From Streptomyces sp. (GTDB lineage Bacteria > Actinomycetota > Actinomycetes > Streptomycetales > Streptomycetaceae), in assembly GCA_013362785.1 (NCBI GenBank), contig JABFVM010000067.1:1-57848 (forward strand): DNA of 57,848 bases, in the 5' to 3' direction. Numbering within the stretch: the stretch's first letter is position 1; every line of letters starts with the position of its first letter. Positions 1 to 8,993 of this stretch are shown here, one piece after another. Both the position numbers and the translations under genes were made by a program. The notes under the pieces were generated by a model. It did no database searches. It was not told where the DNA came from and saw only the letters and a list, made by a program, of their open reading frames with translations.

Positions 1-1584
1 CAGCCTCAGCAGCAGCTCTATGATCTGCGCCTGCACGGTGACGTCCAGCGCGGTCGTCGGCTCGTCGGCGACGATCAGCTTCGGGTCGCGGGACAGGGCC
101 ATGGCGATCAGGACGCGCTGGCGCTGGCCGCCGGAGAGTTCGTGGGGGTAGCTGCGCAGGGTGCGTTCGGGGTCCAGGCCGACCAGGGTGAGCAGTTCCT
201 GGGGGCTGTGCCGGCCTCCGCGGCGTACGACCTGCTTGAGCTGGGCGCGGATCGTCATCGCCGGGTTCAGGGACGACAGGGCGTCCTGGTAGATCATCGC
301 CATCTCGTGGCCCAGCAGCTTGCGGCGCACCCGCATCGGCTCGCCCACCAACTGCCGCTGGTTGAACCGGACATGGCCGCGCACCCGGGCGCCCTTCGGC
401 TCCAGCCCCATCACCGCGAGCGCGGTCAGCGACTTCCCGCAGCCCGACTCGCCGACCAGCCCCAGCACCTCACCGGGCTGCACCTCGAAGCTGATGCCGT
501 CGACGATGTCCACGCCGGAATGCCGGCCCTCGAACCCGATCGCCAGGTTCTCCACGGCCAGCACCGGCTGCCGCCCCTGCGGCAGGGGCCGGGCCCTCGA
601 CCGTAGCCGGGCCGCCGCCTCCGTCAGGCCCGGCAGTTGCAGCACCTCGCCGCTGCCCGGTTCCGGTGCCTGCAGCCGGTCGTGCTGGTCCTGCACGTCG
701 ACCTCGCGCGCCGACGGTGCCGCCCACGCGTCCGACACGCCCTCGGAGAGAATGTTCAGCGACAGCACCGTCACCAGCATCAGCAGCCCGGGGAAGACGG
801 TCGCCCACCAGCCGCCGGTCAGCACCAGGTTCTTGCCGTCCGCGATGACACTGCCCCAGGACGGGTCCGGCGGCCGGACGCCCGCGCCGATGAAGGACAG
901 CGACGCCTCGAAGACGATCGCCTCCGCCACCTGGACCGTGCAGAACACCAGCACCGGGGCGGCGCAGTTGATCGCCACATGCCTGACGACGATGTGCGGG
1001 GTGCGGGCGCCGATGACCCGTTCGGCGGTCACATAGTCCTCGCCGTACTGATCGAGGACGTTCGCCCGTACGACCCTCGCCACCGGCGGTGTGAACAGGA
1101 ACGCGATCGCGCAGATCAGGACCGTGATGCCACCGCCGAAGACGGCGACGAGCACGGCGGCCAGCGCGATGCCCGGGAACGCCATCACCACGTCCAGGCA
1201 GCGCATCAGCGTCTCGTCGACCGCCTTGCGGGAGGTCGCCGCGACGGCGCCGATCAGCGCGCCGACCACCAGCGCCAGCCCGGTCGCGCCGAGCCCGATC
1301 GCCAGCGACCAGCGGGCGCCGTACATCAGCCGGCTGAGGATGTCCCGGCCGAGGCTGTCCTGGCCCATCCAGTGGTCGGCGGACGGGTGGCCGGTGCCGT
1401 CGACGGGCGGCTGCTGGTCGAGCGGGTCGTGCGGGGCGAGGACCGGGGCGAACAGGGCCATCAGGACCACGACGGCCAGGAAGCAGACGGCCACCTTCGA
1501 CAGCGTCGGCAGCTTGCCCCAGCCGCGCAGGCGGATGCCGGGCCGGGACAGCGCGTCGGCCAGGCGTTTGCGGTTGAACGTCAC
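1..1584 (-). CDS. Oligopeptide/dipeptide ABC transporter, fused permease and ATPase (DppC-DppD type), C-terminus beyond left edge
   Basis: The reading frame stays open for 528 codons from a GTG at 1584 to the left edge. Residues about 30-300 form a DppC-like inner-membrane permease, with the EAA-type loop near [11 protein letters not shown] linker follows, then an ABC ATPase: Walker A GESGCGKS at 378-385, signature LSGGQ at 483-487, and Walker B with DE at 507-508. The protein therefore supplies one permease half and one nucleotide-binding subunit for ATP-driven peptide uptake. The GTG overlaps the stop of the upstream DppB-like gene by 4 bp (GTGA), so the two are translationally coupled. Permease-ATPase fusions of this type are known in actinobacteria. 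A separate DppF-like ATPase probably lies just outside the window. The substrate (peptide, nickel or other) cannot be read from the sequence. Confidence 0.9.
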   Translation of the reverse strand, partial: MTFNRKRLADALSRPGIRLRGWGKLPTLSKVAVCFLAVVVLMALFAPVLAPHDPLDQQPPVDGTGHPSADHWMGQDSLGRDILSRLMYGARWSLAIGLGATGLALVVGALIGAVAATSRKAVDETLMRCLDVVMAFPGIALAAVLVAVFGGGITVLICAIAFLFTPPVARVVRANVLDQYGEDYVTAERVIGARTPHIVVRHVAINCAAPVLVFCTVQVAEAIVFEASLSFIGAGVRPPDPSWGSVIADGKNLVLTGGWWATVFPGLLMLVTVLSLNILSEGVSDAWAAPSAREVDVQDQHDRLQAPEPGSGEVLQLPGLTEAAARLRSRARPLPQGRQPVLAVENLAIGFEGRHSGVDIVDGISFEVQPGEVLGLVGESGCGKSLTALAVMGLEPKGARVRGHVRFNQRQLVGEPMRVRRKLLGHEMAMIYQDALSSLNPAMTIRAQLKQVVRRGGRHSPQELLTLVGLDPERTLRSYPHELSGGQRQRVLIAMALSRDPKLIVADEPTTALDVTVQAQIIELLLRL

Positions 1585-2540
1585 GTCGCCTCCCGCAGGC
1601 GCGGGTTGACCAGCAGATACAGGATGTCGATGACGAGGTTGACGACGACGAAGCCGATCGCCGTGGTGATGACGACGCCCTGGACGACCGCCGGGTCACC
1701 GTTCTTCACGGCGTCGATCATCAGCTTCCCCATTCCGGGGAGGGAGAAGATCGTCTCGATGACGACCGCGCCACCGAGGAGGTAGCCGACGCGCAGTCCG
1801 AGGACGGTCAGCGGGTTGATGAGGGCGTTGCGGAGCACGTTCCGGCCCACGACCACCCTCGGCGGCAGGCCGCTCCCGATCGCCGTACGGACGTAGTCCT
1901 TGTCCAGCTCCTCCACCACCGACGTCCGCACGATCCGGGTCAGCTGCGCCGCCACCGGCAGTGACAGCGCCAGGGCGGGCAGGGTCATCGTCTTCAGCCA
2001 GCCGGTGAAGGAGTCGGCCGGGTTGATGTAGCCGCCGGTCGGGAACCAGCCGAGGTCGACGGCGAGGTACTGGATCATCAGCAGCGCCAGCCAGAAGGCG
2101 GGCGCGGCGACCCCGGTGAGGGAGACGACGCGGATGATCTGGTCGGGCAGCCGGTCGCGGTAGATGGCCGCAGTGACGCCGCCGAGCAGCGACAGGACGA
2201 CCGCGATGCCGAGGCCCAGGAAGGTGAGCTGGATGGTCAGCGGCAGCGCGGTCATGACCTGGTCGACGACCGGCGCCCGGGTCAGGGCGCTGGTGCCCAT
2301 GTCGCCGTGGAGCAGGGCGCCGACGAAGGCGGCGTAGCGGACGGGGAGCGGATCCAGCAGGCCGTTCTCCTCGCGGAAGTCGTGCAGCTGCTGGGGCGTC
2401 GGGTTGGCGCCCTGGAAGAACGCGGACGCCGGGTCGACGTCCGAGAACCGCATGACCAGGAACACGAACAGCACGATGCCGAGCATCAGCGGCACGAGCA
2501 GCAGGATGCGACGGGCCAGGATCCTGACGACGGTGACCAC
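1581..2540 (-). CDS. Oligopeptide/dipeptide ABC transporter permease (DppB type)
   Basis: This is a 319-residue integral membrane protein of usual DppB length. The first transmembrane helix is at about 8-30 (LLLVPLMLGIVLFVFLVM). A periplasmic-type loop carries the family's LGLxxP-like region (ENGLLDPLPVRYAAF), and about five further helices follow. The EAA region near DYVRTAIGSG at about 205-215 contacts the ATPase. It pairs with the fused DppC-DppD protein to form the membrane channel. The start at 2540 is 19 bp after the binding-protein stop codon, and the gene ends in a 4-bp overlap with the next gene. One transcript from the binding protein through all subunits is likely. Confidence 0.93.
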   Translation of the reverse strand: MVTVVRILARRILLLVPLMLGIVLFVFLVMRFSDVDPASAFFQGANPTPQQLHDFREENGLLDPLPVRYAAFVGALLHGDMGTSALTRAPVVDQVMTALPLTIQLTFLGLGIAVVLSLLGGVTAAIYRDRLPDQIIRVVSLTGVAAPAFWLALLMIQYLAVDLGWFPTGGYINPADSFTGWLKTMTLPALALSLPVAAQLTRIVRTSVVEELDKDYVRTAIGSGLPPRVVVGRNVLRNALINPLTVLGLRVGYLLGGAVVIETIFSLPGMGKLMIDAVKNGDPAVVQGVVITTAIGFVVVNLVIDILYLLVNPRLREAT

Positions 2541-2559
2541 AGAGGGACTCCCAGGGCCC

Positions 2560-4188
2560 CTAGGCCCACTTGGCCTGGAGGAGGTTGATACCGGGGTACG
2601 GCTGTGCCCTTATCCCGGTGAGCTGCTCGGCGTTCCAGGCCGTCATCAGCTCGTTGTGGACGACCGGGTAGAGCACCGCCTGTTCGGCGACGACATCGAT
2701 GTAGTCCTGGATCATCGCCTTCTTCTTCTCGGCGTCCGGCTCCTGGGTCGCCCGGTCCATGTCCTTGAAGAGCGCCTTGGCGACGGAGTTGTCGGCCCAC
2801 CGCGTGTACTGCATCCACAGGTTCTCGGGGCCGTAGTTGTAATGCATGATCAGGTCGGCGTCGACGCCGAACTGGTTGGGGTTCGAGGCGGCGGCGACCA
2901 CCTGGTAGTCCTGCTTCTGGTCCATCTTGGTGAAGACGGCCGTCGTCTCCTGCGGGGAGAGGGTCGTCTTGACGCCGATCGCGTCCCAGGAGGACTTGAT
3001 GGTCGGCAGACAGTCCACGATCCAGCTCACGTTCACGGCCAGGATCTCGATCTCCAGCCCGCTGACCCCGGCCGCCTTCAGCAGCGCCTTCGCCTTGTCG
3101 GGGTCGTGCTGGTAGACGCTCTTGGCGCGCCGGTAGCTGGGATTGGACTCGTTGAGGAACGACGACGACGGCTTCCCGTGGCCCTTCAGCGCCACCTCGA
3201 TCATCTTCTCCCTGTCGATGGCGTAGTGCAGGGCCTGGCGGACCCGGACGTCGTCGAAGGGCTTGTGCTTGGTGTTGAACATCAGGAAGAGGTTGTTCAT
3301 CCCGGCGCCGCCCGCGACCGTCAGCCCGCCGCTCTCCAGCTGGTGGATGTTGGCGTACGGGATGTTGTCGGAGATCTGCGCGCCCGCGCTGGCGCCCGAG
3401 ATCCGGGCCACGCGCGGGGCCGCCTCCACGATCGTCAGCCAGTTCATCTTCTTGAAGGCGGGCTTGCGCGGGCCGTTGTAGTCGGGATACGCCTCGAAGG
3501 TGGTGTTGGACTTCGGGTGGTGCGCGGTCTGCCGGTACGGCCCCGAGCCGATCGCCTTGCCCGCGATGGCGTCCTCCCAGGCACCCGGCTGGGAGTACAC
3601 GTGCTTCGGCATGATCTTGGCGAGGGTGAGCCGTGAAAGCCCGTCCGGGAAGGGGAACTTCAGCACCAGTTCGACGTTCTGCGCGTCGACCTTCCGTACT
3701 TCCTTGAGCCAGCTGGCGAAGAAGCCCTTGGCGAGGGTCTGGGTCTTGGGGTCGAGGATCCGGTCGAAGACGAAGACGACGTCGTCGGCGGTGACCGGCT
3801 TGCCGTCGTGGAACCTCGCTCCCGCGCGCAGGGTGAACTTCCAGGTCGTGGCGTTCGGGTCGGCCGGCACCTGGGTGGCGAGCGCGGCGTAGGGCTCGCG
3901 GGAGATCGGGTCGGTGTCGAGCAGTCCCTCGTAGATGTGGTTGTTGGCGGCCATGCAGAAGGCGGACGCCGTCTGGGTGGGATCCCAGCTGCCGTCGTTG
4001 CCGTAGCCGATCACCGCGGTGAGGGTCCGGTTCTGGCCACCGCCCCCGCCGGTCTCGTTCGTGGACTCCGGCCCCGACGAACAGGCCGACAGCGACGCGG
4101 AGACGGCGGCGGCCGCGCCCAGCGCGCCGGTGTACTTCAGGAACGACCGGCGGTGCAGCGCCGGCACGTCGTGGGTCACGTCGCGCAC
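2560..4188 (-). CDS. ABC transporter peptide-binding lipoprotein (SBP family 5), Tat-exported
   Basis: This 542-residue extracytoplasmic solute-binding protein should deliver peptides to the permease genes that follow. The N-terminus has a twin-arginine motif (HRRSFLK, R13-R14), a hydrophobic stretch and a lipobox LSAC with lipidation at C36. Folded export and membrane anchoring are therefore expected. The family-5 body shows the typical AGARFHDGKPVTADDVVF region near 115-135 and the GSGPYR motif. The frame stays open upstream to about 5139, but GTG 4188 is chosen because GGAGG lies 5 nt upstream (4194-4198) and it starts directly at the signal peptide. It is first in the operon, and the divergent FadR-type regulator is the likely controller. 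The ligand is not predictable. Confidence 0.92.
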   Translation of the reverse strand: MRDVTHDVPALHRRSFLKYTGALGAAAAVSASLSACSSGPESTNETGGGGGQNRTLTAVIGYGNDGSWDPTQTASAFCMAANNHIYEGLLDTDPISREPYAALATQVPADPNATTWKFTLRAGARFHDGKPVTADDVVFVFDRILDPKTQTLAKGFFASWLKEVRKVDAQNVELVLKFPFPDGLSRLTLAKIMPKHVYSQPGAWEDAIAGKAIGSGPYRQTAHHPKSNTTFEAYPDYNGPRKPAFKKMNWLTIVEAAPRVARISGASAGAQISDNIPYANIHQLESGGLTVAGGAGMNNLFLMFNTKHKPFDDVRVRQALHYAIDREKMIEVALKGHGKPSSSFLNESNPSYRRAKSVYQHDPDKAKALLKAAGVSGLEIEILAVNVSWIVDCLPTIKSSWDAIGVKTTLSPQETTAVFTKMDQKQDYQVVAAASNPNQFGVDADLIMHYNYGPENLWMQYTRWADNSVAKALFKDMDRATQEPDAEKKKAMIQDYIDVVAEQAVLYPVVHNELMTAWNAEQLTGIRAQPYPGINLLQAKWA

Positions 4189-4348
4189 GGTTCCTCCAGG
4201 CGTGGGTGGTGTGCTCCGGCGATGGGGTGTGAGGAGAGGCGATGAGTGATGCGAGGAGATACGACGTCCTACGTCCTGACGGTCAGCGCGACCATAGGTG
4301 GGGCAATGGGGGCGGTCAAGGGATCTCACACGAATGGCGCATCTGCCA

Positions 4349-4361
4349 CAGGTCGGACCAA
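4349..4361. promoter_or_regulatory. Candidate FadR/GntR operator
   Basis: The divergent region 4189-4446 contains GGTC-G-GACC (4351-4359), matching the GT-N3-AC core expected for FadR-subfamily GntR regulators. A looser GGTC-N5-GACC is at 4281-4293. The location between the transporter operon and the regulator gene fits autoregulation plus control of the operon. The short motif makes this tentative. Confidence 0.35.
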
Positions 4362-4446
4362 TGGCGCTGTGAAATGGCGAGAGTTGATCCCTCGTCAGGT
4401 ACGTATCCGGCGGACATGGGACGTGGGACGTCCGGGTGCGCGTACG

Positions 4447-5181
4447 ATGCCCCGCATGCCCGGGCAGCCCAGGAACAGCCGTACGTCCGAGGAGTCCAGG
4501 AACAGCCGGATCCAGCGCCAGGTCATGCAGCTGATCATCGACCGCAGGCTGCAGGCCGGTGCGCTGCTGCCCACCGAGGCGGAGCTGATGGGGGACCTCG
4601 GGGTCAGCCGCAACTCCGTGCGCGAGGCGCTCAAGGCGCTGCAGGCCCTCGACATCGTGGAGATCAGACACGGCTACGGCACATATGTCGGCCAGGCGTC
4701 GCTCACCCCCCTGATCGACGGGCTGACCTTCCGCACGCTCGCCCGGCACGATCACGACGACTCGGGGGCGCTGGCGGAGATCCTTCAGGTGCGGGAGGTG
4801 CTGGAGGAGGGGCTGATCCGGCGGGTGGCGGCGACGGTGACGGAGGCGGAGCTGGATCGGCTGGAGGGGGTGGTGGCGCGGATGGAGGCGGAGGGGAGAG
4901 CGGGCCGTTCCTTCCCCGAACTCGACCGTGAATTCCACGAGTTGCTGTACGCCTCGCTCGGCAACGACCTGGTCCCACAGCTGCTCAGCGCCTTCTGGAC
5001 GGTCTTCCGCCGCGTCTCCGGCGCCCGCGGCCGCCCCGCCGATCCGTCCCCCGACCTCACGGCCCGCCGCCACCGAGACATCGTGACCGCCCTGCGGGTG
5101 GGTGACGTGGAGGGGGCGCAGCGGGCGATGGCGGTCCATTTCCGGGGGATCGCCGCGCGAGCGGGGCGGACGGCCGACTGA
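4447..5181 (+). CDS. FadR/GntR-family transcriptional regulator (FCD domain)
   Basis: The protein has 244 residues. A GntR winged helix-turn-helix is at about 18-82 (TEAELMGDLGVSRNSVREAL is the recognition region; GYGTYV is the wing), and an all-helical FCD ligand domain is at about 105-235. FCD members usually bind small acids or sugar acids through a metal site. It is divergent from the peptide transporter operon, so it is the natural candidate regulator of that operon. The frame is open from 4246, but ATG 4447 (or 4456) is chosen because the upstream part lacks domain similarity and would cover the operator region. The stop codon lies inside a hairpin. Confidence 0.9.
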   Translation: MPRMPGQPRNSRTSEESRNSRIQRQVMQLIIDRRLQAGALLPTEAELMGDLGVSRNSVREALKALQALDIVEIRHGYGTYVGQASLTPLIDGLTFRTLARHDHDDSGALAEILQVREVLEEGLIRRVAATVTEAELDRLEGVVARMEAEGRAGRSFPELDREFHELLYASLGNDLVPQLLSAFWTVFRRVSGARGRPADPSPDLTARRHRDIVTALRVGDVEGAQRAMAVHFRGIAARAGRTAD

Positions 5182-5195
5182 CGGTCAGGTCGGCC
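5172..5195 (+). terminator. Hairpin overlapping the FadR-type gene stop
   Basis: The arms GGCCGA CTGA and TCAG-g-TCGGCC enclose a 3-nt loop (10 bp with one bulge), and the TGA stop is in the stem. No T-run follows, which is common for Streptomyces terminators. Confidence 0.5.
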
Positions 5196-5349
5196 AGGCC
5201 GTATCCGTTTTGCCGGTGGGGTGAAACCGGGGCGGCACCGGCGCGGCGACAGCGCCGCACCGAGAGCTGATCGGGGACGCTGTCCGCCGGAGAGTGGGTG
5301 CCGACGAAAAAAGACGCGCATCCCATGGGACTGGCAGGGAGATCGCGAC

Positions 5350-5766
5350 GTGTCCGCCGAGACCAATAAGGCTCTGGTACGCCGATTGTTCGAGGAAGTG
5401 CTCAACGGTCGGCGCATGGAGCTCATCGACGAGCTGGCCGCGACGGACTACCAGGAGCACGACCCGCTGCCCGGGCAGCGGGAGGGGCGTGAGGGACTGA
5501 AGGATCGAGTGACCATGCTCGTGGAGGGGCTGGCACCCACCTTCAGCATCGACGACATCATTGCCGAGGGGGACCGCGTCGTCGTCCGTTGGACCAACGA
5601 CGCAACCCACTCCGGAACCTTCCTGGGCATCCCTCCGACGGGTCGATCATGCCGCTTCGCCGGAGTCGACATCTTCCGGCTGGACGGCGGCCGGCTGGTC
5701 GAGCACTGGCACGTTGTCGATCAGCTCACCATGCTCCAGCAACTGGAGCTGCTCCCGTCATCCTGA
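5350..5766 (+). CDS. SnoaL-like ester cyclase / NTF2-fold protein
   Basis: This 138-residue single-domain protein has the SnoaL pattern: an N-terminal helix (NKALVRRLFEEVLNG), the DYxEHDP motif (DYQEHDPLPGQ) that supplies polar pocket residues, and the C-terminal strands GRLVEHWHVVDQL. SnoaL relatives include polyketide cyclases and hydrolases, but most lone copies have no known reaction. The longest frame begins at 5221. GTG 5350 is preferred because AGGGAG sits 8 nt upstream (5336-5341) and the family's N-terminal helix starts right there. It stands alone between the regulator and the convergent sialidase, so no pathway is suggested. Confidence 0.85.
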   Translation: MSAETNKALVRRLFEEVLNGRRMELIDELAATDYQEHDPLPGQREGREGLKDRVTMLVEGLAPTFSIDDIIAEGDRVVVRWTNDATHSGTFLGIPPTGRSCRFAGVDIFRLDGGRLVEHWHVVDQLTMLQQLELLPSS

Positions 5767-5798
5767 GCGCGAGCCGGCAACGCTTCAGGTCAACACAC

Positions 5799-7010
5799 CT
5801 AGGACAGGTCAGCCACCGGCAGTCTGCGGAACTCGATCGACTCGTACGGCCCCGCCACCCCCGTCTCGTACAGGATTCCGACCGTGCTCCGACCGAGCGG
5901 CACCAGGTCGGAGTACGCCGCCCGCTGCTGGGACAGCGTCAGCGACTTCGCGAAGGTCGCTCCGCCGTCCGTGCTGCGCCACACCGCCATCGACTGGCGG
6001 GCGGTGGGGACGGACGGGCCGGAGAACAGCAACGGGGCGTCGGAACCGGGGAGTTGGAGGACGCTGCCCTCCACCACGGGGACGTCGTTCAGGGTGGGCT
6101 GGACGGTGTACGGGCGCTCCAGGGTCGCGGCACCGTCACTGGAGTGGGCGTCCAGCCGGTTGCCCGTGCTCGTGCCGAGCTGGTCGCGGGAGTTGAAGTA
6201 CACCCTGCCGTCGGGGAGTTCGGCGGCCGTGGACTCGTTGGCGTTGTCGCGGCCGTCGTAGTTGTCGTCCACGAAGCCCACCCGCCAGGTCAGGCCCCCG
6301 TTGTCGCTGTAGATGGCGTGGGCGCCGTAGTATCTCGGCTCCTGCCCGGTGTCCTGGGAACCCGGCGCCGGTGCCGCCGAGTGGTTCGACGGGATCACCA
6401 GCCGGCCCGCGTGCGGGCCCCGGCTCAGCGCCACCGCGTGGCCCGGCCCCGTCGCGTACCAGCGCCAGCCGGCCGGTTTCACCTGCCGGGTGATGTCCCG
6501 CGGACGCGTGAAGTACCGGCCGTCATCCAGGCTCCGCTGCACGAACACCCGCCGGCTCTCCGCCGCCGTCACCTCTCCCCGCATGATCTCCCCCTCCGTC
6601 ACAGCACCGCTGTTGTAGGAGGTGACCAGCACGACCGCACCCGTGCGTGGATCCACCACCGGCGCCGGATTTCCCCGGGTGTCCCCGTCCCCGGCGGCGA
6701 CCACGGACATCGGACCCCAGGTGCAGCCGCCGTCGGTGGAGCGTCTGAGGACGACATCGATGTCGCCGGTGTCCCCGGCACCGTCGTGCCGGCCCTCGGC
6801 GAAGGCCAGCACCGTGCCGCGCGTGGTCGTGATCGTCGCCGGGATCCGGTACGTGTCGAAGCCGCCCTGCCCCGAGACATAGGGGACGGAGGACGTGCAG
6901 CCGGTGTCCGCGTCGCCCGCCGACGCGTTGCCGGCCGACGCGAGGGGCGTGGTCAGGAGTACTGCGGTGACTAGGCACGTACGGCTGAGTGTGCGGCTCA
7001 GGGTGGTCAT
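5799..7010 (-). CDS. Secreted exo-alpha-sialidase (GH33, BNR repeats)
   Basis: This 403-residue secreted glycosidase is predicted to release terminal sialic acids. Residues 1-26 form a Sec signal peptide ending at PLASA. The RIP motif YRIP is at 54-57. Asp-boxes are at 91-98 (STDGGCTW), 160-168, 235-242 (SDNGGLTW) and 346-353 (STDGGATF). Likely active-site residues are the Arg cluster R55, R275 and R338, E259, and the nucleophile tyrosine Y366 in AAYSDL, spaced much as in known actinobacterial sialidases. AAGGAGA stands just before the ATG. It follows the LuxR response regulator by 39 bp on the same strand, with an inverted repeat between them, so it may be a target or co-transcribed partner of that system. 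Confidence 0.93.
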   Translation of the reverse strand: MTTLSRTLSRTCLVTAVLLTTPLASAGNASAGDADTGCTSSVPYVSGQGGFDTYRIPATITTTRGTVLAFAEGRHDGAGDTGDIDVVLRRSTDGGCTWGPMSVVAAGDGDTRGNPAPVVDPRTGAVVLVTSYNSGAVTEGEIMRGEVTAAESRRVFVQRSLDDGRYFTRPRDITRQVKPAGWRWYATGPGHAVALSRGPHAGRLVIPSNHSAAPAPGSQDTGQEPRYYGAHAIYSDNGGLTWRVGFVDDNYDGRDNANESTAAELPDGRVYFNSRDQLGTSTGNRLDAHSSDGAATLERPYTVQPTLNDVPVVEGSVLQLPGSDAPLLFSGPSVPTARQSMAVWRSTDGGATFAKSLTLSQQRAAYSDLVPLGRSTVGILYETGVAGPYESIEFRRLPVADLS

Positions 7011-7020
7011 CGGTCTCCTT

Positions 7021-7052
7021 TGACGGAGGGTCAGACATTGACCGGTCCGTCA
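7021..7052 (-). promoter_or_regulatory. Nested inverted repeat between response regulator and sialidase
   Basis: The outer arms TGACGGA (7021-7027) and TCCGTCA (7046-7052) enclose the inner arms GGTCA (7029-7033) and TGACC (7039-7043). It overlaps the regulator's stop codon and abuts the sialidase ribosome-binding site. It could be a terminator, an operator or a translation-control hairpin. Confidence 0.45.
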
Positions 7053-7709
7053 CAGGCTCCCCGGTGTCACCATTCCTGACTCATACGCCACGATGACCAA
7101 TTGCGCCCGGTCCCGCGCCCCCAGTTTGCCCATGATGCGGCTGACATGGGTCTTGGCCGTGAGCGGACTGAGTCCCAACGCTTCGGCGATCTCCGTGTTG
7201 TTGAGGCCGCGTGCGACCAGCGTCAGCACTTCGCGTTCACGTTCGGACAGACATTCGGGTCCGCCGGCGGTGGGTGCGGAGGGGCTGCGCAGGAACCGCT
7301 CGATCAGCCGTGCGGTCGGACCGGGCGACAACAGCGCCTCGCCCGCCGCCACCGTGCGGATCGCGTCGAGGAGTTCTGCCGGGCGGGTGTCCTTCACCAG
7401 GAACCCGGAGGCGCCGGCCCGCAGCGCGTCCACGATGTTCTCGTCGGTGTCGTAGGTGGTGAGGACGAGGACGCGCACCCCGGCCAGGTCCTCCTCCGCC
7501 GCTATCAGCCGGGTCGCCTCGATGCCGTCCAGGTCGGGCATGCGGATGTCCATGACGACCAGGTCGGCGCGGACGCTGCGGGCCAGCTCCGCGGCCTCCC
7601 GGCCGGTGCCCGCCTGGCCGACGACCTCCATGTCCGGGGCCGACTCGACCAGCATCGCGAACGCCTCCCGCACGAGCGTCTGGTCGTCCGCGAGCAGCAC
7701 GCGGATCAT
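7050..7709 (-). CDS. LuxR-family (NarL-type) response regulator
   Basis: The protein has 219 residues. The receiver domain (1-120) carries the acidic pocket D8-D9, phospho-acceptor D54 (VVMDIRMPD) and K106 (LVKD). The LuxR helix-turn-helix is at about 150-210 (LSEREREVLTLVARGLNN, LSPLTAKTHVSRIM). ATG 7709 overlaps the stop of the histidine kinase by 4 bp (ATGA), so they form one two-component pair of the DesK/DesR-like class. A longer frame reads back inside the kinase gene but is only the kinase's shadow. Targets may include the MMPL transporter upstream or the sialidase downstream. Confidence 0.95.
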   Translation of the reverse strand: MIRVLLADDQTLVREAFAMLVESAPDMEVVGQAGTGREAAELARSVRADLVVMDIRMPDLDGIEATRLIAAEEDLAGVRVLVLTTYDTDENIVDALRAGASGFLVKDTRPAELLDAIRTVAAGEALLSPGPTARLIERFLRSPSAPTAGGPECLSEREREVLTLVARGLNNTEIAEALGLSPLTAKTHVSRIMGKLGARDRAQLVIVAYESGMVTPGSL

Positions 7710-8947
7710 CGCTCGGCTCCCCGGTCCGTCCCGGTGGGCAGTACGGCCCTCACCTCGAAACCCCCCTCGCCTCGTGGTCCGGCGTCGAGTGTGCCACCCA
7801 CACTGCGCGCCCGTTCCCGCATCCCGACCAGGCCGTATCCGGCGCTCTGCGGGTCGGCGGCGACGCAGTGTCCGTCGTCCGCGACCCGCACCCACAGCGC
7901 CCCCTGCTCCTCGAACAGCTCCACCCGCACCGCGGGCTTTGGCCCCGCGTGCCGTACGACGTTCGTCAGCGCCTCCTGCACGATCCGGTAGGCGGCCGCG
8001 CCCACGGCGGGCGGCGCCTCCCGCACCCGTATCGCCGACTCCACCCGCGCTCCGGCCAGCCGTGCCGTCTCCACCAGGTCGGGCACTCCGTCGAGTCCGG
8101 GCAGGGGGCCGCGGGCCTGGTCCGCCGGGCCCTGTTCGCGCAGTACGTCCAGCGTCGTACGCAGCTCGCCGCGCGCCGTGCGGCAGGTCTCGGCGATGTC
8201 GTCGAGGGACTTCGCGACTGTCTCGCGGTCCAGCCGTTCCGGGTCCGCCGCCAGCACATGCGCGGCCACCGACGTCTGCACGCCGATGAGGGTGATGCTG
8301 TGGGCGAGCAGGTCGTGCAGGTCGCGGGCGATACGCAGGCGTTCCTCGGCGACCCGGCGGCGGGCCTCCTCCTCGCGGGTGCGTTCGGCGCGTTCGGCGC
8401 GTTCGACTATGGCGGCGACGAACTGGCGGTAGTAGCGGACGTCGATGCCGCAGAAGAGGAACGCGAAGACCCAGCCGGAGATCCGCAGCAGCTCCGCCGT
8501 CCCGTCGGGGTTGGTGAGGGCGTTGAGCAGCAGTGTTGCGCCGAGGACGGTGGTGCCGGTGAGCAGGGTGCGGCGCACCGTGCCGGTCGCCGCGACCGTG
8601 TACAGCACCACCATGGTGGTGAAGATGGGTGCGGCGTGGTTGTTCTCCAGGGCGTGGTACGGGGCGATGCAGACCATCACCGCGAGCAGCACCGGCACGG
8701 GACTGCGGCGCCGCCACACCAGGGGGACGTGGGCGGCGAGCAGCAGGGTCCAGCCGAGCGCGTCGGGCCGTAGCGCCTGGTCGCCGAGCAGGGCCGTGAC
8801 CGTGGCGAGGCCGGCCCAGGCCAGGGCCAGGAGTGCGTCGTTGCGGGTGCGGTGCGGGGCGGTCAGGGGGTCGCGGTTGATCGCGGCCATGACCCGCTCG
8901 CCGATACGGGACCGCTGCGCTGTCGTCGTTGCCTGCACGGGGTTCAT
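7706..8947 (-). CDS. Sensor histidine kinase (HisKA_3 type)
   Basis: This 413-residue membrane kinase has four to six N-terminal helices (about 38-180) with no large outer domain. A short coiled-coil-like charged stretch (180-200) follows. The HisKA_3 dimerisation domain carries the phospho-accepting H211 in RDLHDLLAHS, and the ATPase domain has the N-box QEALTNVVRHA (N329) and G-box GYGLVGMRERA. The small sensor region suggests that it senses the membrane or a signal within it. ATG 8947 gives the longest form, but GGAAG directly abuts it. GTG 8938, 9 nt after GGAAG, may be the true start (410 residues). It is coupled to the LuxR regulator and lies 46 bp after the MMPL gene. Confidence 0.93.
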   Translation of the reverse strand: MNPVQATTTAQRSRIGERVMAAINRDPLTAPHRTRNDALLALAWAGLATVTALLGDQALRPDALGWTLLLAAHVPLVWRRRSPVPVLLAVMVCIAPYHALENNHAAPIFTTMVVLYTVAATGTVRRTLLTGTTVLGATLLLNALTNPDGTAELLRISGWVFAFLFCGIDVRYYRQFVAAIVERAERAERTREEEARRRVAEERLRIARDLHDLLAHSITLIGVQTSVAAHVLAADPERLDRETVAKSLDDIAETCRTARGELRTTLDVLREQGPADQARGPLPGLDGVPDLVETARLAGARVESAIRVREAPPAVGAAAYRIVQEALTNVVRHAGPKPAVRVELFEEQGALWVRVADDGHCVAADPQSAGYGLVGMRERARSVGGTLDAGPRGEGGFEVRAVLPTGTDRGAER

Positions 8948-8959
8948 CTTCCGGGACTG

Positions 8960-8988
8960 CGGCGCCCCTCCGGCGGGGAGGGGCGCCG
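8960..8988. terminator. Perfect 12-bp hairpin between MMPL and kinase genes
   Basis: CGGCGCCCCTCC (8960-8971) and its exact complement (8977-8988) flank a 5-nt loop within the 46-bp gap. It probably reduces read-through from the MMPL gene into the kinase gene. No T-run follows. Confidence 0.65.
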
Positions 8989-8993
8989 GTCGG

